NCBI GenBank assembly: GCA_009773415.1
Contig: WSNO01000025.1
Coordinates: 1-36,211, forward strand
Length of the DNA stretch: 36,211 nt
Source of the DNA: Nitrospirota bacterium
GTDB lineage: Bacteria > Nitrospirota > Thermodesulfovibrionia > Thermodesulfovibrionales > Dissulfurispiraceae
Direction: 5' to 3'
The position numbers and the translations under genes are program-made. Positions 15,856 to 24,383 of this stretch are shown here, piece by piece. How positions within the stretch are numbered: the first letter of the stretch is position 1; every line of letters starts with the position of its first letter. The notes under the pieces were generated by a model. That model saw only the letters and a program-made list of their open reading frames with translations. It ran no database searches and had not been told where the DNA came from.

Positions 15856-16323
15856 ATGAAGAGACATATTCTGATAATCGACAGTGAGCCGTTCTTCCGC
15901 CACATCGTGGCCTTCATGCTCCGGAACGCCGGATACAAGGTAAGCACTGCCGGAACAGTGGAAAAGGCAAGTGCATTGCTTGCAGCCGCGCAAGGCGGAA
16001 AAAAGCAGCTTGATCTGCTCTTTGTGGATATCCAGATGCCGGGCATCTGCACGCAGCAGCTGTCCGACGACCTGAAATCGCGCAATATCACGGTGCCGAT
16101 TCTCACTGTCGGCGGATTTACCGACAAATCGTTCGTGATTGAACTGTTGAACACAGGTCATAAAGAGTTCCTTGAAAATATCTTTGCCGACAGCGACAGA
16201 AACCGCACGATTAAACGTTCCATGACAAAAAAGAAAAATGGCAGGAAACCTGTATCGGCATCTCCTGCGCGCCGGACTCCGTCGAGTCCCAAAAAGATAA
16301 TTGCTCAGAAAAATGCAGTATAG
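15856..16323 (+). CDS. Stand-alone receiver-domain protein with basic tail
   Basis: The 155-residue protein is one receiver domain (residues 1-118) and a basic, disordered-looking tail (about 119-155: KKK, ARR, SPKK and similar). The phospho-acceptor D58 (FVDIQMP) and T84 are present. The acidic pocket reads D9-S10-E11 rather than DD, and the conserved Lys is missing (FLENIF, with N108 where KP is usual). It may therefore be poorly phosphorylated or act without phosphorylation. ATG 15856 has a good GGAGGA site and follows the sigma-54 promoter; a longer reading from 15799 starts within that promoter and is excluded. The output could be protein binding or, with its Lys/Arg tail, contact with nucleic acid. 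Confidence 0.8.
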   Translation: MKRHILIIDSEPFFRHIVAFMLRNAGYKVSTAGTVEKASALLAAAQGGKKQLDLLFVDIQMPGICTQQLSDDLKSRNITVPILTVGGFTDKSFVIELLNTGHKEFLENIFADSDRNRTIKRSMTKKKNGRKPVSASPARRTPSSPKKIIAQKNAV

Positions 16324-16357
16324 CAATACGTTGCCTTATGTGCAGGAGGAAGAGACT

Positions 16358-16666
16358 ATGAAAGCAATACGGAACACAAAAACAAAGGGTGGACGAACCA
16401 TGCTCTGCCCTTATTTCAATGAGCACTATGGCGGCTGTCTCAGTGCCGATATGCATGGAATGACGCTCGCATCGGTCATGGAACATTGTGGATCGCACTA
16501 CCCCGAATGCGCCGTATACCGGAAATTTGACGAACTGTCAGCCGTAGCAGATTACGCAGGTCCGGCGCAGGCGGTAGCTCTTGTAACAGTAGCTGACTGG
16601 GATGACGAGAATGCCCTGCAGAGCCCGATGCTGGTGTACCGCGTCAGTCAGCGCTGCTCCTCATAA
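16358..16666 (+). CDS. Small Cys-rich protein of unknown function
   Basis: The 102-residue protein has four spaced cysteines within 34 residues in MLCPYFNEHYGGCLSADM and then EHCGSHYPECAVYRKF. Small proteins with this C-x(n)-C...C-x5-C plan are encoded beside signalling genes in anaerobes, and the cysteines may bind metal or an Fe-S cluster; I cannot name the family. AGGAGG precedes ATG 16358. It lies 34 bp after the receiver protein and probably shares its sigma-54 transcript. Its 3' end overlaps the convergent DUF2007 gene by 23 bp. Confidence 0.65.
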   Translation: MKAIRNTKTKGGRTMLCPYFNEHYGGCLSADMHGMTLASVMEHCGSHYPECAVYRKFDELSAVADYAGPAQAVALVTVADWDDENALQSPMLVYRVSQRCSS

Positions 16667-16883
16667 CCTCTTCGGCGAGCTGCTGATCGCAGATACGCAC
16701 CAGCAGCCGCACCTCTCCCATTTTCCCAACATTGACCGGATACGGCGTCACCTTGGAAGAACGAAGCACAATGGGAATACCGCCGCTTTCGAGCAGAGCC
16801 TTGATCATCTGCGCTTCGAGCATGTCATAGGTGACAAGGAGCTCGACCCACTCCTCGTTTAACTCTTCTGGGAGCTTTCCCAA
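16644..16883 (-). CDS. DUF2007 family small protein
   Basis: The 79-residue protein matches the DUF2007 ('putative prokaryotic signal transducing') pattern: [40 protein letters not shown], and [20 protein letters not shown]. These are ferredoxin-like-fold proteins of unknown role. The only in-frame start upstream of the domain is TTG 16883, which overlaps the end of the transaldolase gene by 25 bp; ribosome binding is weak. It is the last gene of the long minus-strand operon and converges on the Cys-rich gene. Confidence 0.75.
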   Translation of the reverse strand: MGKLPEELNEEWVELLVTYDMLEAQMIKALLESGGIPIVLRSSKVTPYPVNVGKMGEVRLLVRICDQQLAEEVMRSSAD

Positions 16884-17506
16884 TCTTTCAGGAACTTCTC
16901 AAGGCCGATGTCGGTCAGCGGGTGTTTTGCAAGCTGCGCAATAACGCTATAGGGTATCGTAGCGATATCGGCGCCCATCCGGGCGGCTTCCATCACATGA
17001 ATCGGATTGCGAATGCTCGCGACAATGACTTCACAGTCAAACGCGTAATTATCGAAGATATCCTGAATGTCGCCGACAAGATCCATCCCGATGTGGCTGA
17101 TGTCGTCAAGCCGTCCGACAAACGGGCTGACATAGTGCGCACCGGCTTTTGCGGCAAGCAATGCCTGATTCGCAGAAAAAATCAGCGTGACGTTGGTGCT
17201 GATTCCCCCGGCAGAGAGCCGCTTGACCGCACGAAGTCCGTCAAGGGTCATCGGAATCTTCACTACAATATTCTTGTGAATCCCGGCCAGCACTTCAGCT
17301 TCCCGAACCATGTCGTCTGTCTTTACGCTGACGACCTCAGCGCTGATTGGGCCATCGACGATAGCGCAAATTTCCCGGTAGATGGTCGCTGCATCCCGCT
17401 TTTCCTTTGCAATGAGCGACGGGTTCGTCGTGACCCCGTCTATAACGCCAAGCTCCCATGCGGCACGGATCTCATCAATATTAGCCGTATCGATAAAAAA
17501 TTTCAT
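16859..17506 (-). CDS. fsa: Transaldolase-like (fructose-6-phosphate aldolase/TalC family)
   Basis: The 215-residue protein is a short transaldolase of the FSA/TalC/MipB type (TIGR00875), a single TIM barrel of usual length. Family segments are [31 protein letters not shown], the Schiff-base lysine K83 in [28 protein letters not shown], and [16 protein letters not shown]. It transfers a dihydroxyacetone unit in the non-oxidative pentose phosphate pathway or acts as an aldolase; sequence alone does not separate these. ATG 17506 has a GGAGGG site and overlaps the YkgJ stop by 4 nt. Confidence 0.93.
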   Translation of the reverse strand: MKFFIDTANIDEIRAAWELGVIDGVTTNPSLIAKEKRDAATIYREICAIVDGPISAEVVSVKTDDMVREAEVLAGIHKNIVVKIPMTLDGLRAVKRLSAGGISTNVTLIFSANQALLAAKAGAHYVSPFVGRLDDISHIGMDLVGDIQDIFDNYAFDCEVIVASIRNPIHVMEAARMGADIATIPYSVIAQLAKHPLTDIGLEKFLKDWESSQKS

Positions 17507-18261
17507 CTGCCCTCCTTTGTCTCCAGCGGTCTGATAATATAATCATCGCCCTCCCGATCAACCCGATACCCGAACAGGCTGATTGTTTCGTTCATCGGCT
17601 TGCCGAGAACCAGACTGAGGACATCCCCCGTCAGTCCGAGCTTTTCCAGAAGAAACGGCCTCGCCTCAGTATCATACTGCAGCATATCAAACACTTCTTC
17701 GAGCGCAGCCTCATCGCCATCGGCAACCTTTGCCAGAGCAGTTCCGAGGGCGCGATAGGAACACTTCTCATTGTGGCGCTCAATCAGGTCAAGAATAACC
17801 GGCACCTCTGCAAAAATATCACGGCGTGTCAGCCGGTTTGCCTCAAGACCCGTAACCGTCGCCTGCGGACCAAAGCAGGTATATGCCCTGCATTGCACCG
17901 GACGGTTTTCGTGGATCTCGCAGACATTCTCCCCCGAAAGAAATCTGCACACGGCGGAGCCGTCACGGCCACGGATCATAATCATTTCGAACGGGGCTTC
18001 ATATATTTCCTTTTCCGACACAGCCGGAACCCGCTCCCCATCGCGAATCACTACCAGGGTTTCCGGCGTGAGTGTGCCTGCGACGAGCGCCGCAATATCG
18101 GGTTTCAGCAGCGTCGGCGGATTTGTCCTGCAACAGGTGCCGCACCGGATACAGCTCGTCCTCTTTGTAAATTTCATCTTCATAGGCTTGTCGCCGTGTT
18201 CATATCCCTGCGGCGTCAGCACTTCAAACTTCTCGCGTATATCTTTCTTCTTCTGAGTCAT
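17503..18261 (-). CDS. YkgJ family cysteine-cluster protein
   Basis: The 252-residue protein has the YkgJ (UPF0153) cysteine cluster: [13 protein letters not shown], then [20 protein letters not shown] and RAYTC. This set probably binds zinc or an iron-sulfur cluster; some relatives are linked to protein oxidation or radical chemistry. The C-terminal half is helical ([20 protein letters not shown]) and specific to longer members. ATG 18261 overlaps the stop of the Fe-S oxidase gene (ATGA), and its own stop overlaps the transaldolase start, so it is co-translated. Function is unknown. Confidence 0.8.
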   Translation of the reverse strand: MTQKKKDIREKFEVLTPQGYEHGDKPMKMKFTKRTSCIRCGTCCRTNPPTLLKPDIAALVAGTLTPETLVVIRDGERVPAVSEKEIYEAPFEMIMIRGRDGSAVCRFLSGENVCEIHENRPVQCRAYTCFGPQATVTGLEANRLTRRDIFAEVPVILDLIERHNEKCSYRALGTALAKVADGDEAALEEVFDMLQYDTEARPFLLEKLGLTGDVLSLVLGKPMNETISLFGYRVDREGDDYIIRPLETKEGR

Positions 18262-19430
18262 CGTTTTGCTCCCGTCAGCGATTGATGAATTATTTCAATA
18301 GTATGCTGAAGCTTCTTCTGTCCGCAGAAGTTCTGAAACTGAAGCACGCAGTTTGGACAGGACGTGATAATCGAGTCGGCATTGCGATAGGTGGCCAAAC
18401 GCTTCTCCCGTATGGCAGCGGACATACCTTCATATAATACCGCAAATGCACCGGCGAATCCACAGCAGCCCGCTTCAGTGTCCATAAGATTGTAGCCGGC
18501 CGCTTCGAGAACCGTGCGGGCAGCGGCATCGCTTTTAAGCGAATACAGCGTGTGGCAGGGGGCATGGTAGGCTGTCTTTTCGGCTATCGGCGGACCCTCC
18601 AGCACTCCGGCATGGTGCTTGAAAAATGAGACATCGTCCATTGCAGAGAGCATTCCCTCCCCCGCAATATCCTTATAGACATCCCGGACAAAGTGAACAC
18701 AGGTCGGGCAGAGACTGATGACGGCTTCAACGCGAAGCTTTTTGAATAAGGAAAGATTCTTCTCTGCAAGGAGTGCTGCATCGTCCCGGAACCCGAGACT
18801 CAGCAATGGCGCTCCGCAGCAGACCTCTCCCCGCGGCACGACAACATCATAGCGCAGCGCCTGCAGGCTCTCTGCCAGCAGGCGGCCGAGCGCAGGAAAA
18901 AGGAAGTCTGTCGTGCATCCGGAAAAGATCGCCACGCGGCCGCGGGCATTCTGCACACGATACAGGGAGCCGCCGCTGCGAAATGCGTGAGATGGAAGGG
19001 TAATTTTCAGTGACCGAAAAACCCTGACCGCCGGAATCGACTGCAGAGGACCCCGTGAGATCAACCCCTGCAAAGCACGCACAAGCCTGAATGCCTGGTG
19101 CGTGTGCCTGAACGAATGCCGTAGTATCGCGCCGGTAAGGTCTCTCGGTCCGGGCTGCAGGCGCAGGGCATATCTGGCGGCATACAGTGCATCGGTGATG
19201 CGAATGCCGGCAGGGCAGCGGCTGTTGCATGCTCCGCAGAGCATGCAACTGAAGATGCGGTCATCCATGGTTCTTGTGCGGGAAAGTTCGCTGGTATTCA
19301 GGCGCTGGAGCAAGGCAATGCGGCCGCGCGGACCTCTCCCTTCAGCAAGAGACTCAGCAAATGTTGGACAGAGCTCCATGCAACTGCCGCATCGAACACA
19401 TTCATGAATGGGTGCTTCATTTAAGCTCAT
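18258..19430 (-). CDS. Second GlcF-type (Fe-S)-binding CCG-domain protein
   Basis: The 390-residue protein has two 4Fe-4S motifs (CVRCGSCMELCPTF and CMLCGACNSRCPAG) and two CCG domains (FSGCTTDFLFPALGRL with EVCCGAPLLSLG; then APCHTLYSL, AGCCGFAGAFAV and CPNCVLQFQ). It is a paralogue of the GlcF at 4974-6302 but has no FAD subunit beside it. It may partner an oxidase encoded elsewhere, or serve the GlcD in this window. ATG 19430 is preferred, with GAAGG about 8 nt upstream; a GTG at 19448 is an alternative. It lies 39 bp after larE. Confidence 0.82.
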   Translation of the reverse strand: MSLNEAPIHECVRCGSCMELCPTFAESLAEGRGPRGRIALLQRLNTSELSRTRTMDDRIFSCMLCGACNSRCPAGIRITDALYAARYALRLQPGPRDLTGAILRHSFRHTHQAFRLVRALQGLISRGPLQSIPAVRVFRSLKITLPSHAFRSGGSLYRVQNARGRVAIFSGCTTDFLFPALGRLLAESLQALRYDVVVPRGEVCCGAPLLSLGFRDDAALLAEKNLSLFKKLRVEAVISLCPTCVHFVRDVYKDIAGEGMLSAMDDVSFFKHHAGVLEGPPIAEKTAYHAPCHTLYSLKSDAAARTVLEAAGYNLMDTEAGCCGFAGAFAVLYEGMSAAIREKRLATYRNADSIITSCPNCVLQFQNFCGQKKLQHTIEIIHQSLTGAKR

Positions 19431-19469
19431 GGCGCCTTCAAGCAGCACAAGAGAACAGGAAATATGCTC

Positions 19470-20297
19470 TCACTTCTCACATCTTCCCTGCCGCGCCGGA
19501 TTCAGCTTTCCACTCCGGAAACCTCCGAGATCAATCGTCACAGAACGATATCCCAGCCGGTGCAATTCGGCAAGGATACATGCCCGGTTATCGTTCTCAA
19601 AAAGCATCGGCATCTGTTCAGGCAGCACCTCTATGCGCGCCGAATCGTCAAAGGTGCGGACGCGAAACTCGCGGAATCCCTTCGCGGAAAGATACATTTC
19701 AGCATTCTCTATCATTCTGAGTTTTTCGATCGTTATTGGACTGCCATATGGAATGCGCGTTGCCAGACACGGCGATGATGGCTTGTCCCAGGTGCTGAGC
19801 TCCAGCGCTCGGGACAGTTCCCGGATATCGCTCTTTGTCAGTCCCGCATCAGCAAGAGGTGTCAGAACACCCCGTTCACGCACCGCACGCAAGCCGGGAC
19901 GGTAATCCTGCATATCGTCAAGATTGGTTCCATCGACAATCGCCGCATAGTTTTTCTCACGTGCAAGATTACAAAGACGATCATAGCGATATGCCTTACA
20001 CAGGTAACATCTCTCCTCACGATTTTCTGCAAAACCGTCGGCAGCAAACTCGTTCACCTGAAGCATCATGAACGCAATCCCCATTTCATCGGCGCGCTCC
20101 TCAGCATGCCGCATCTCCGCCTCTGACATAAGCGGAGAACAGGCGGTCACCGCAACAGAACGAATACCGGCATCCCGGACTGCCCGCAGCAGTAATGTGC
20201 TGTCGACACCTCCCGAAAAAGCGACCATGACCGATTCGATTCTGCGGAGGCGGGTTATCAATCCATCATAGTGAGAATGCATATCAGAGGAAAGCAC
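19470..20297 (-). CDS. larE: ATP-dependent sacrificial sulfur transferase LarE
   Basis: The product is about 275 residues. It is a PP-loop (adenine-nucleotide alpha hydrolase) enzyme with the P-loop VAFSGGVDSTLLLRAV, the segment ERCYLCKAYRYDRL, and DGTNLDDMQDYRPGLRA. The segment KPSSPCLATRIPYGSPIT contains the cysteine whose sulfur LarE-type enzymes donate. LarE inserts sulfur into the pyridinium cofactor (nickel-pincer nucleotide) of lactate racemase LarA and related racemases. No larA, larB or larC lies in the window. GTG 20297 is chosen because AGGA sits 7 nt before it; TTG 20303 and ATG 20282 are alternatives. The start is 14 bp from the rng stop. Confidence 0.88.
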   Translation of the reverse strand: MLSSDMHSHYDGLITRLRRIESVMVAFSGGVDSTLLLRAVRDAGIRSVAVTACSPLMSEAEMRHAEERADEMGIAFMMLQVNEFAADGFAENREERCYLCKAYRYDRLCNLAREKNYAAIVDGTNLDDMQDYRPGLRAVRERGVLTPLADAGLTKSDIRELSRALELSTWDKPSSPCLATRIPYGSPITIEKLRMIENAEMYLSAKGFREFRVRTFDDSARIEVLPEQMPMLFENDNRACILAELHRLGYRSVTIDLGGFRSGKLNPARQGRCEK

Positions 20298-20311
20298 GCA
20301 CAAATCCTCGC

Positions 20312-21820
20312 TCAGAGCGTTGTGATCTCGAAGTTTTCCTGATGCAGCTTGTAATCATCCTTGATAATCAGCTTGATTGCGTATGTATGTTCGATATCTT
20401 CGATTCCCTGACGCTCATCATCAGTCAGCAGCTCTGCTACCGAAGGATTTGCCTTGATCATAGCCACCGATCCGCCCGGCAGGTTCATCTTCTTCAGCTT
20501 CCGGAAAATTTCGTATGCAATCGTCTGCGACGATTTGATAAAGCCCTTGCCTTCACAGTAAGGACACTGCTCGCACAGCACGCGGCCAAGGCTTTCCCGC
20601 ACGCGCTTGCGGGTCATCTGCACAATGCCGAGTTCAGAGAGATTGTATATGGTGCTTTTTGCCTTGTCGCGCTTCATCACATCGACGAATGCGTTAAATA
20701 CCTTGTCCCGGTTTTCGATCTTCTCCATGTCGATAAAATCAATGATGATAATGCCGCCGAGATTGCGAAAGCGAATCTGATAGGCAATCTCCTTCACTGC
20801 TTCGAGATTCGTCTTCAAAATGGTGTCTTCAAGACTTTCCTTGCCGACAAACTTGCCGGTGTTGACATCAATAACCGTCATCGCCTCTGTCTGGTCAATA
20901 ACAATATAACCGCCCGACTTCAGCCAGACTTTTCTTCCGAGTGCCCGGGAGATGTCGAGTTCAATGCCGAATGCGTCGAAAATCGGCTCGCGACCGTCAT
21001 AGAGTTCAATGCGTTCAAGCAGGCGGGGGAAATAGAGACCGGCAAACTCCTTGAGGTGCTCGTACTCGTCGACCGCATCGATGACGAGCCGCTCTACGTC
21101 CTGGCTCATGAAGTCGCGGACGCTCCGGTACACAAGATCGAGGTCACTGTAAATAAGCGAAGCCGACGGGGTCTTGTCTTTTTTGCGCTGGACATTGTCC
21201 CAGACCATAAGCAGAAATTCAAGATCTCGCCTGATTTCATCAACCGTTGCGTCTTCGCTCGCGGTCCTCATGATAAGGCCGCAGCCCTTCGGCTTTATCT
21301 CATACGCAATATCCTTGAGCGTTGACCGCAGTTCCTCATTCTCGATTCTGCGGGAAATGCCGACATGCTCCATATTCGGCATCAGGACAACATAGCGGCC
21401 CGGCAACGTAACGTACGAGGTTACACGGGCGCCTTTGGTGCCGAGCGGATCTTTTGCGACCTGCACAAGAATCTCCTGTCCCTCCTGTATCAACTCTTCT
21501 ATTGCCATGGTGCGCTCCGGATGCATCGGCTGGTCGCCATGATCTACAAGTTCGCTATCCTGGTCAAAGAGCGTGTTGTAATACTCCTCAACTGAAGTCA
21601 TAATGTCCGCAACATAAAGGAAAGCCGCTTTTTCAAGACCGATGTCAATGAATGACGACTGCATGCCGGGCAGAATCTTCAGCACCTTTCCTTTATAGAT
21701 GCTGCCGACAAGGCTCACATCACGCTTGCGTTCGATGTACAACTCAACGACCTGACCGCCCTCCAGCAGGGCGACACGGCTTTCTTCCCGTGTTACATTA
21801 ATTACCAGTTCACTTGTCAT
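20312..21820 (-). CDS. rng: Ribonuclease G (Rne/Rng family)
   Basis: The 502-residue protein is a short RNase E/G. It has an N-terminal S1 domain (GSIYKGKVLKILPGMQSSFI, then GLEKAAFLYVADI) and the catalytic DNase I-like region with acidic residues in TVIDVNTGKFVG and IIIIDFIDMEKIENRDKVF. The zinc-link segment is LCEQCPYCEGKGF, and a small C-terminal domain follows. No long scaffold tail is present, so it is RNase G-like: it matures 16S rRNA and takes part in mRNA decay. ATG 21820 overlaps the radical SAM stop by 4 nt (ATGA) and has GGTGGA upstream. The radical SAM-rng pair is a recurrent gene order in anaerobes. Confidence 0.93.
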   Translation of the reverse strand: MTSELVINVTREESRVALLEGGQVVELYIERKRDVSLVGSIYKGKVLKILPGMQSSFIDIGLEKAAFLYVADIMTSVEEYYNTLFDQDSELVDHGDQPMHPERTMAIEELIQEGQEILVQVAKDPLGTKGARVTSYVTLPGRYVVLMPNMEHVGISRRIENEELRSTLKDIAYEIKPKGCGLIMRTASEDATVDEIRRDLEFLLMVWDNVQRKKDKTPSASLIYSDLDLVYRSVRDFMSQDVERLVIDAVDEYEHLKEFAGLYFPRLLERIELYDGREPIFDAFGIELDISRALGRKVWLKSGGYIVIDQTEAMTVIDVNTGKFVGKESLEDTILKTNLEAVKEIAYQIRFRNLGGIIIIDFIDMEKIENRDKVFNAFVDVMKRDKAKSTIYNLSELGIVQMTRKRVRESLGRVLCEQCPYCEGKGFIKSSQTIAYEIFRKLKKMNLPGGSVAMIKANPSVAELLTDDERQGIEDIEHTYAIKLIIKDDYKLHQENFEITTL

Positions 21821-24282
21821 AGCGGTTCCACCCATCCATCTCTCCATCCATATACAGCTGTTCTTGCAACATCAAGTTCACGCAACGGCATGCCGAACAG
21901 GGTCTCGACGACCTCTCCAATCCGAACGCTGAATCCGGCGCCCTCCAGCAGCATTAACCAAAAAGCGCCTTCATGCCCTTCCACCGATTCGATGCACCGG
22001 GAAAGATCAATCCCTTTTCCATCACGCTCAACCATAATTGCAGACTTGCCGGACAATGCATCAGCAATTTCAGGCAGCAGCGCTGAAGGACGGCGCACGC
22101 GATACTGATAGCGCTTGATAAAGCTGCCGAGCGATCCGTTCTGACGGGAGACGACTGCCATTTGTTCGATATGCAGTCCGTCCGGCAGTGTTGCATTCAG
22201 CGCATTCGTATAGGATTCTACATCAAACGGAGCGGTTACCTCCATATCGAAGAATTCCCGTTCTCCGGCAACTCCGACTCCAAGCGGCGGACCGAAAGAA
22301 AGTTCCGGCTTCGGATGAAACCCTTCGGAAAGCACCACCGGCACATCAGCACGCCGCAACGCGCGGAGCAGCACAGTCATCAACTCCAGATGAGAAAGAT
22401 AGCGGAGTCGTCCCGACTTGGAAAATCGCACCCGTATGCGGAGCCGGAGTCCGGCGCGTTTCTGCGCAGCGGAGCGCCGCCCCTCTGCAGGCACCTCACC
22501 AGCAGTCAGCATCACGGGCGGTTTCAGCGCCTGCTCAGCGCACCGCAAGCCGCATCCGGTGCAGTTGACCCTGCAATCCTGCGTTATGGAGCCCTGCAGA
22601 GCACGATTGAATTCAGCAGCGAGATATTTTTTTGTCACGCCGATGTTCACAACGTCCCACGGAAGCGCGGCATCAATTTCAAATCGGCGCTGCGCGTAGG
22701 AATGCCCGTCTATGCCGGTTGCATCCATGGCATCACGCCACTTTCTGAAATCGAAATGCTCGCTCCAGCCGTCGAGTCGGCAGCCGAGACGCCATGCTTT
22801 CTCAATCAGACCGCCAAGACTGCTGTCCCCGCGCGAAAAGACGGCTTCCAGAAAACTCGTCTCCGGATCATGCCCCTTATACTTGAACCGCCTGCCGCCA
22901 AGGTCGCTCCGAAGAAATGCAAGTTTGCGACGCAGCTCCTCCAGCGGCTCCTGTCCCGACCACTGAAAGGGAGTGTGCGGCTTCGGCACAAACGGAGAGA
23001 CCGTAATCCCGATATTCACAAAACGTCCGGTATGCTTCTTCGCGATACGAAGCGCCCGCATCGCCATCTCGCCGATTGCCTGAATATCAGCGTCCTGCTC
23101 CGTCGGAAGGCCAATCATGAAATAGAGCTTCAGCGTCTGCCATCCCTCGCCGAAGAGCGCCAGCAACGCGGCTTCATACGCTTCATCGGTAAAGTCCTTG
23201 TTGATGACCGTCCGGAGCCGCAGCGTAGCCGCTTCCGGCGCCATGGTGAATCCGGTTTTGCGAACGGAGCGGATTTCTCTCAGCACGTCACGATTCACCG
23301 CGCCGACGCGGAGCGACGGCAGGGCAAGTGCTGTGCCGGTGCCGGCGAAACATTGATTCAGAGAGCGGACAAGCGGCAGCAGCTGTGAGTAGTCTCCTGC
23401 GCTCAACGACGAGAGCGACACCTCGCTGTACCCTGTTGCAAAGATTGATTGCTGCGCAATCCGCAGAATGTTCTCCGGGCTTCGTTCGCGCAACGGGCGG
23501 TACATCATGCCGGCCTGACAATATCTGCATCCCCGCGTGCAGCCGCGGGATATTTCTATTGCAATGCGGTCATGCACAATCTGCATGTACGGAAGCACCG
23601 GCTTGGTTGGGAAGGGTGCGGTATCAAGGTCGCTGACAATGCGCCGTTCAATACGCGATTCGCCTGAATGCAGCCGGGGAACATACACTCCGGAGATAGC
23701 TGCAAGAGCATGCAGCAATGCGTCCCTCGAGCGTTCGCCCGATTGTTTCCATTGGAGCGCCGCCGCGAGTATCTCAACAACAGCTTCTTCTGCCTCCCCT
23801 ATCAGAAACGCGTCGATAAATCGCTCCATCGGCGCAGGATTCACCGTACACGGACCGCCTGCAATCACCAGAGGCATATGACCGGACTCTGCAGCACGTG
23901 TTTCAGCAGACACTGGAATTCCCGCAAGGTCGAGCATATTCAGAACACCGGTATAGGAAAGCTCATACTGCAGACTGAACCCGACAATATCAAATTCCTT
24001 CAGCGGGCGCTGCGTCTCAAGAGAAGCAAGAGAGAGCGACTGCCGCCGAACATATTCCTCGAAATCCGGCCATGGAGCAAAGACACGCTCAGCAGCGGCA
24101 AAGGGAAGAGCATTGATGATGTCATATAATATCCGAAGCCCGAGATGCGACATCCCGACTTCATAGACATCCGGGAATGCTAGCGCCATACGCACATGAT
24201 CAGCCGGCATCTGCGGTTTATAGCACGCATTATATTCAGCGTTAAAATATCTGCTCGGTTTTTGAAAAAGGGCAAAATTCAT
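21817..24282 (-). CDS. TIGR03960 radical SAM protein fused to TIGR03936/DUF2344
   Basis: The 821-residue protein has an N-terminal B12-binding-like region (about residues 1-200) with VYEVGMSHLGLRILYDIIN and FDIVGFSLQYELSYTGVLNM. The radical SAM core contains EISRGCTRGCRYCQAGMMYR (CxxxCxxC). The C-terminal DUF2344 domain (about 620-800) has RVRFSKSGRLRYLSHLELMT and SEGFHPKPELSFGPPLGVG. The full fusion length is normal for the family. Its reaction is unknown; the steady link with RNase G suggests a role in RNA or ribosome modification (inference). A short CxxCGLRCAEQ cluster sits before DUF2344. ATG 24282 has a weak GGATG site. It is the first gene of the seven-gene operon that runs to DUF2007. 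Confidence 0.9.
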   Translation of the reverse strand: MNFALFQKPSRYFNAEYNACYKPQMPADHVRMALAFPDVYEVGMSHLGLRILYDIINALPFAAAERVFAPWPDFEEYVRRQSLSLASLETQRPLKEFDIVGFSLQYELSYTGVLNMLDLAGIPVSAETRAAESGHMPLVIAGGPCTVNPAPMERFIDAFLIGEAEEAVVEILAAALQWKQSGERSRDALLHALAAISGVYVPRLHSGESRIERRIVSDLDTAPFPTKPVLPYMQIVHDRIAIEISRGCTRGCRYCQAGMMYRPLRERSPENILRIAQQSIFATGYSEVSLSSLSAGDYSQLLPLVRSLNQCFAGTGTALALPSLRVGAVNRDVLREIRSVRKTGFTMAPEAATLRLRTVINKDFTDEAYEAALLALFGEGWQTLKLYFMIGLPTEQDADIQAIGEMAMRALRIAKKHTGRFVNIGITVSPFVPKPHTPFQWSGQEPLEELRRKLAFLRSDLGGRRFKYKGHDPETSFLEAVFSRGDSSLGGLIEKAWRLGCRLDGWSEHFDFRKWRDAMDATGIDGHSYAQRRFEIDAALPWDVVNIGVTKKYLAAEFNRALQGSITQDCRVNCTGCGLRCAEQALKPPVMLTAGEVPAEGRRSAAQKRAGLRLRIRVRFSKSGRLRYLSHLELMTVLLRALRRADVPVVLSEGFHPKPELSFGPPLGVGVAGEREFFDMEVTAPFDVESYTNALNATLPDGLHIEQMAVVSRQNGSLGSFIKRYQYRVRRPSALLPEIADALSGKSAIMVERDGKGIDLSRCIESVEGHEGAFWLMLLEGAGFSVRIGEVVETLFGMPLRELDVARTAVYGWRDGWVEPL

Positions 24283-24301
24283 CGGCGCATCACATCCTGA
24301 G

Positions 24302-24347
24302 AAAAAGATTCGAGCAAGGAGCTCCTCTGTGCGGATCTCCTTGCTCG
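24302..24347 (-). terminator. Rho-independent terminator of the H1-like gene
   Basis: CGAGCAAGGAG (24311-24321) and CTCCTTGCTCG (24337-24347) form a perfect 11-bp stem with a 15-nt loop. On the minus strand it is followed by AATCTTTTT. It lies between the short H1-like gene and the radical SAM operon and should separate them. Confidence 0.8.
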
Positions 24348-24383
24348 TTTAGATAGTACAAAAAAAAAGACCGAAGCGCGCTA

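Noticed and set aside
20342-21325. 327-residue plus-strand frame opposite rng
   Set aside because: The minus-strand RNase G has all its motifs; the plus-strand frame has none.
22162-23388. 408-residue plus-strand frame opposite the radical SAM gene
   Set aside because: Antisense shadow of a well-supported TIGR03960 protein; no domain or ribosome site.
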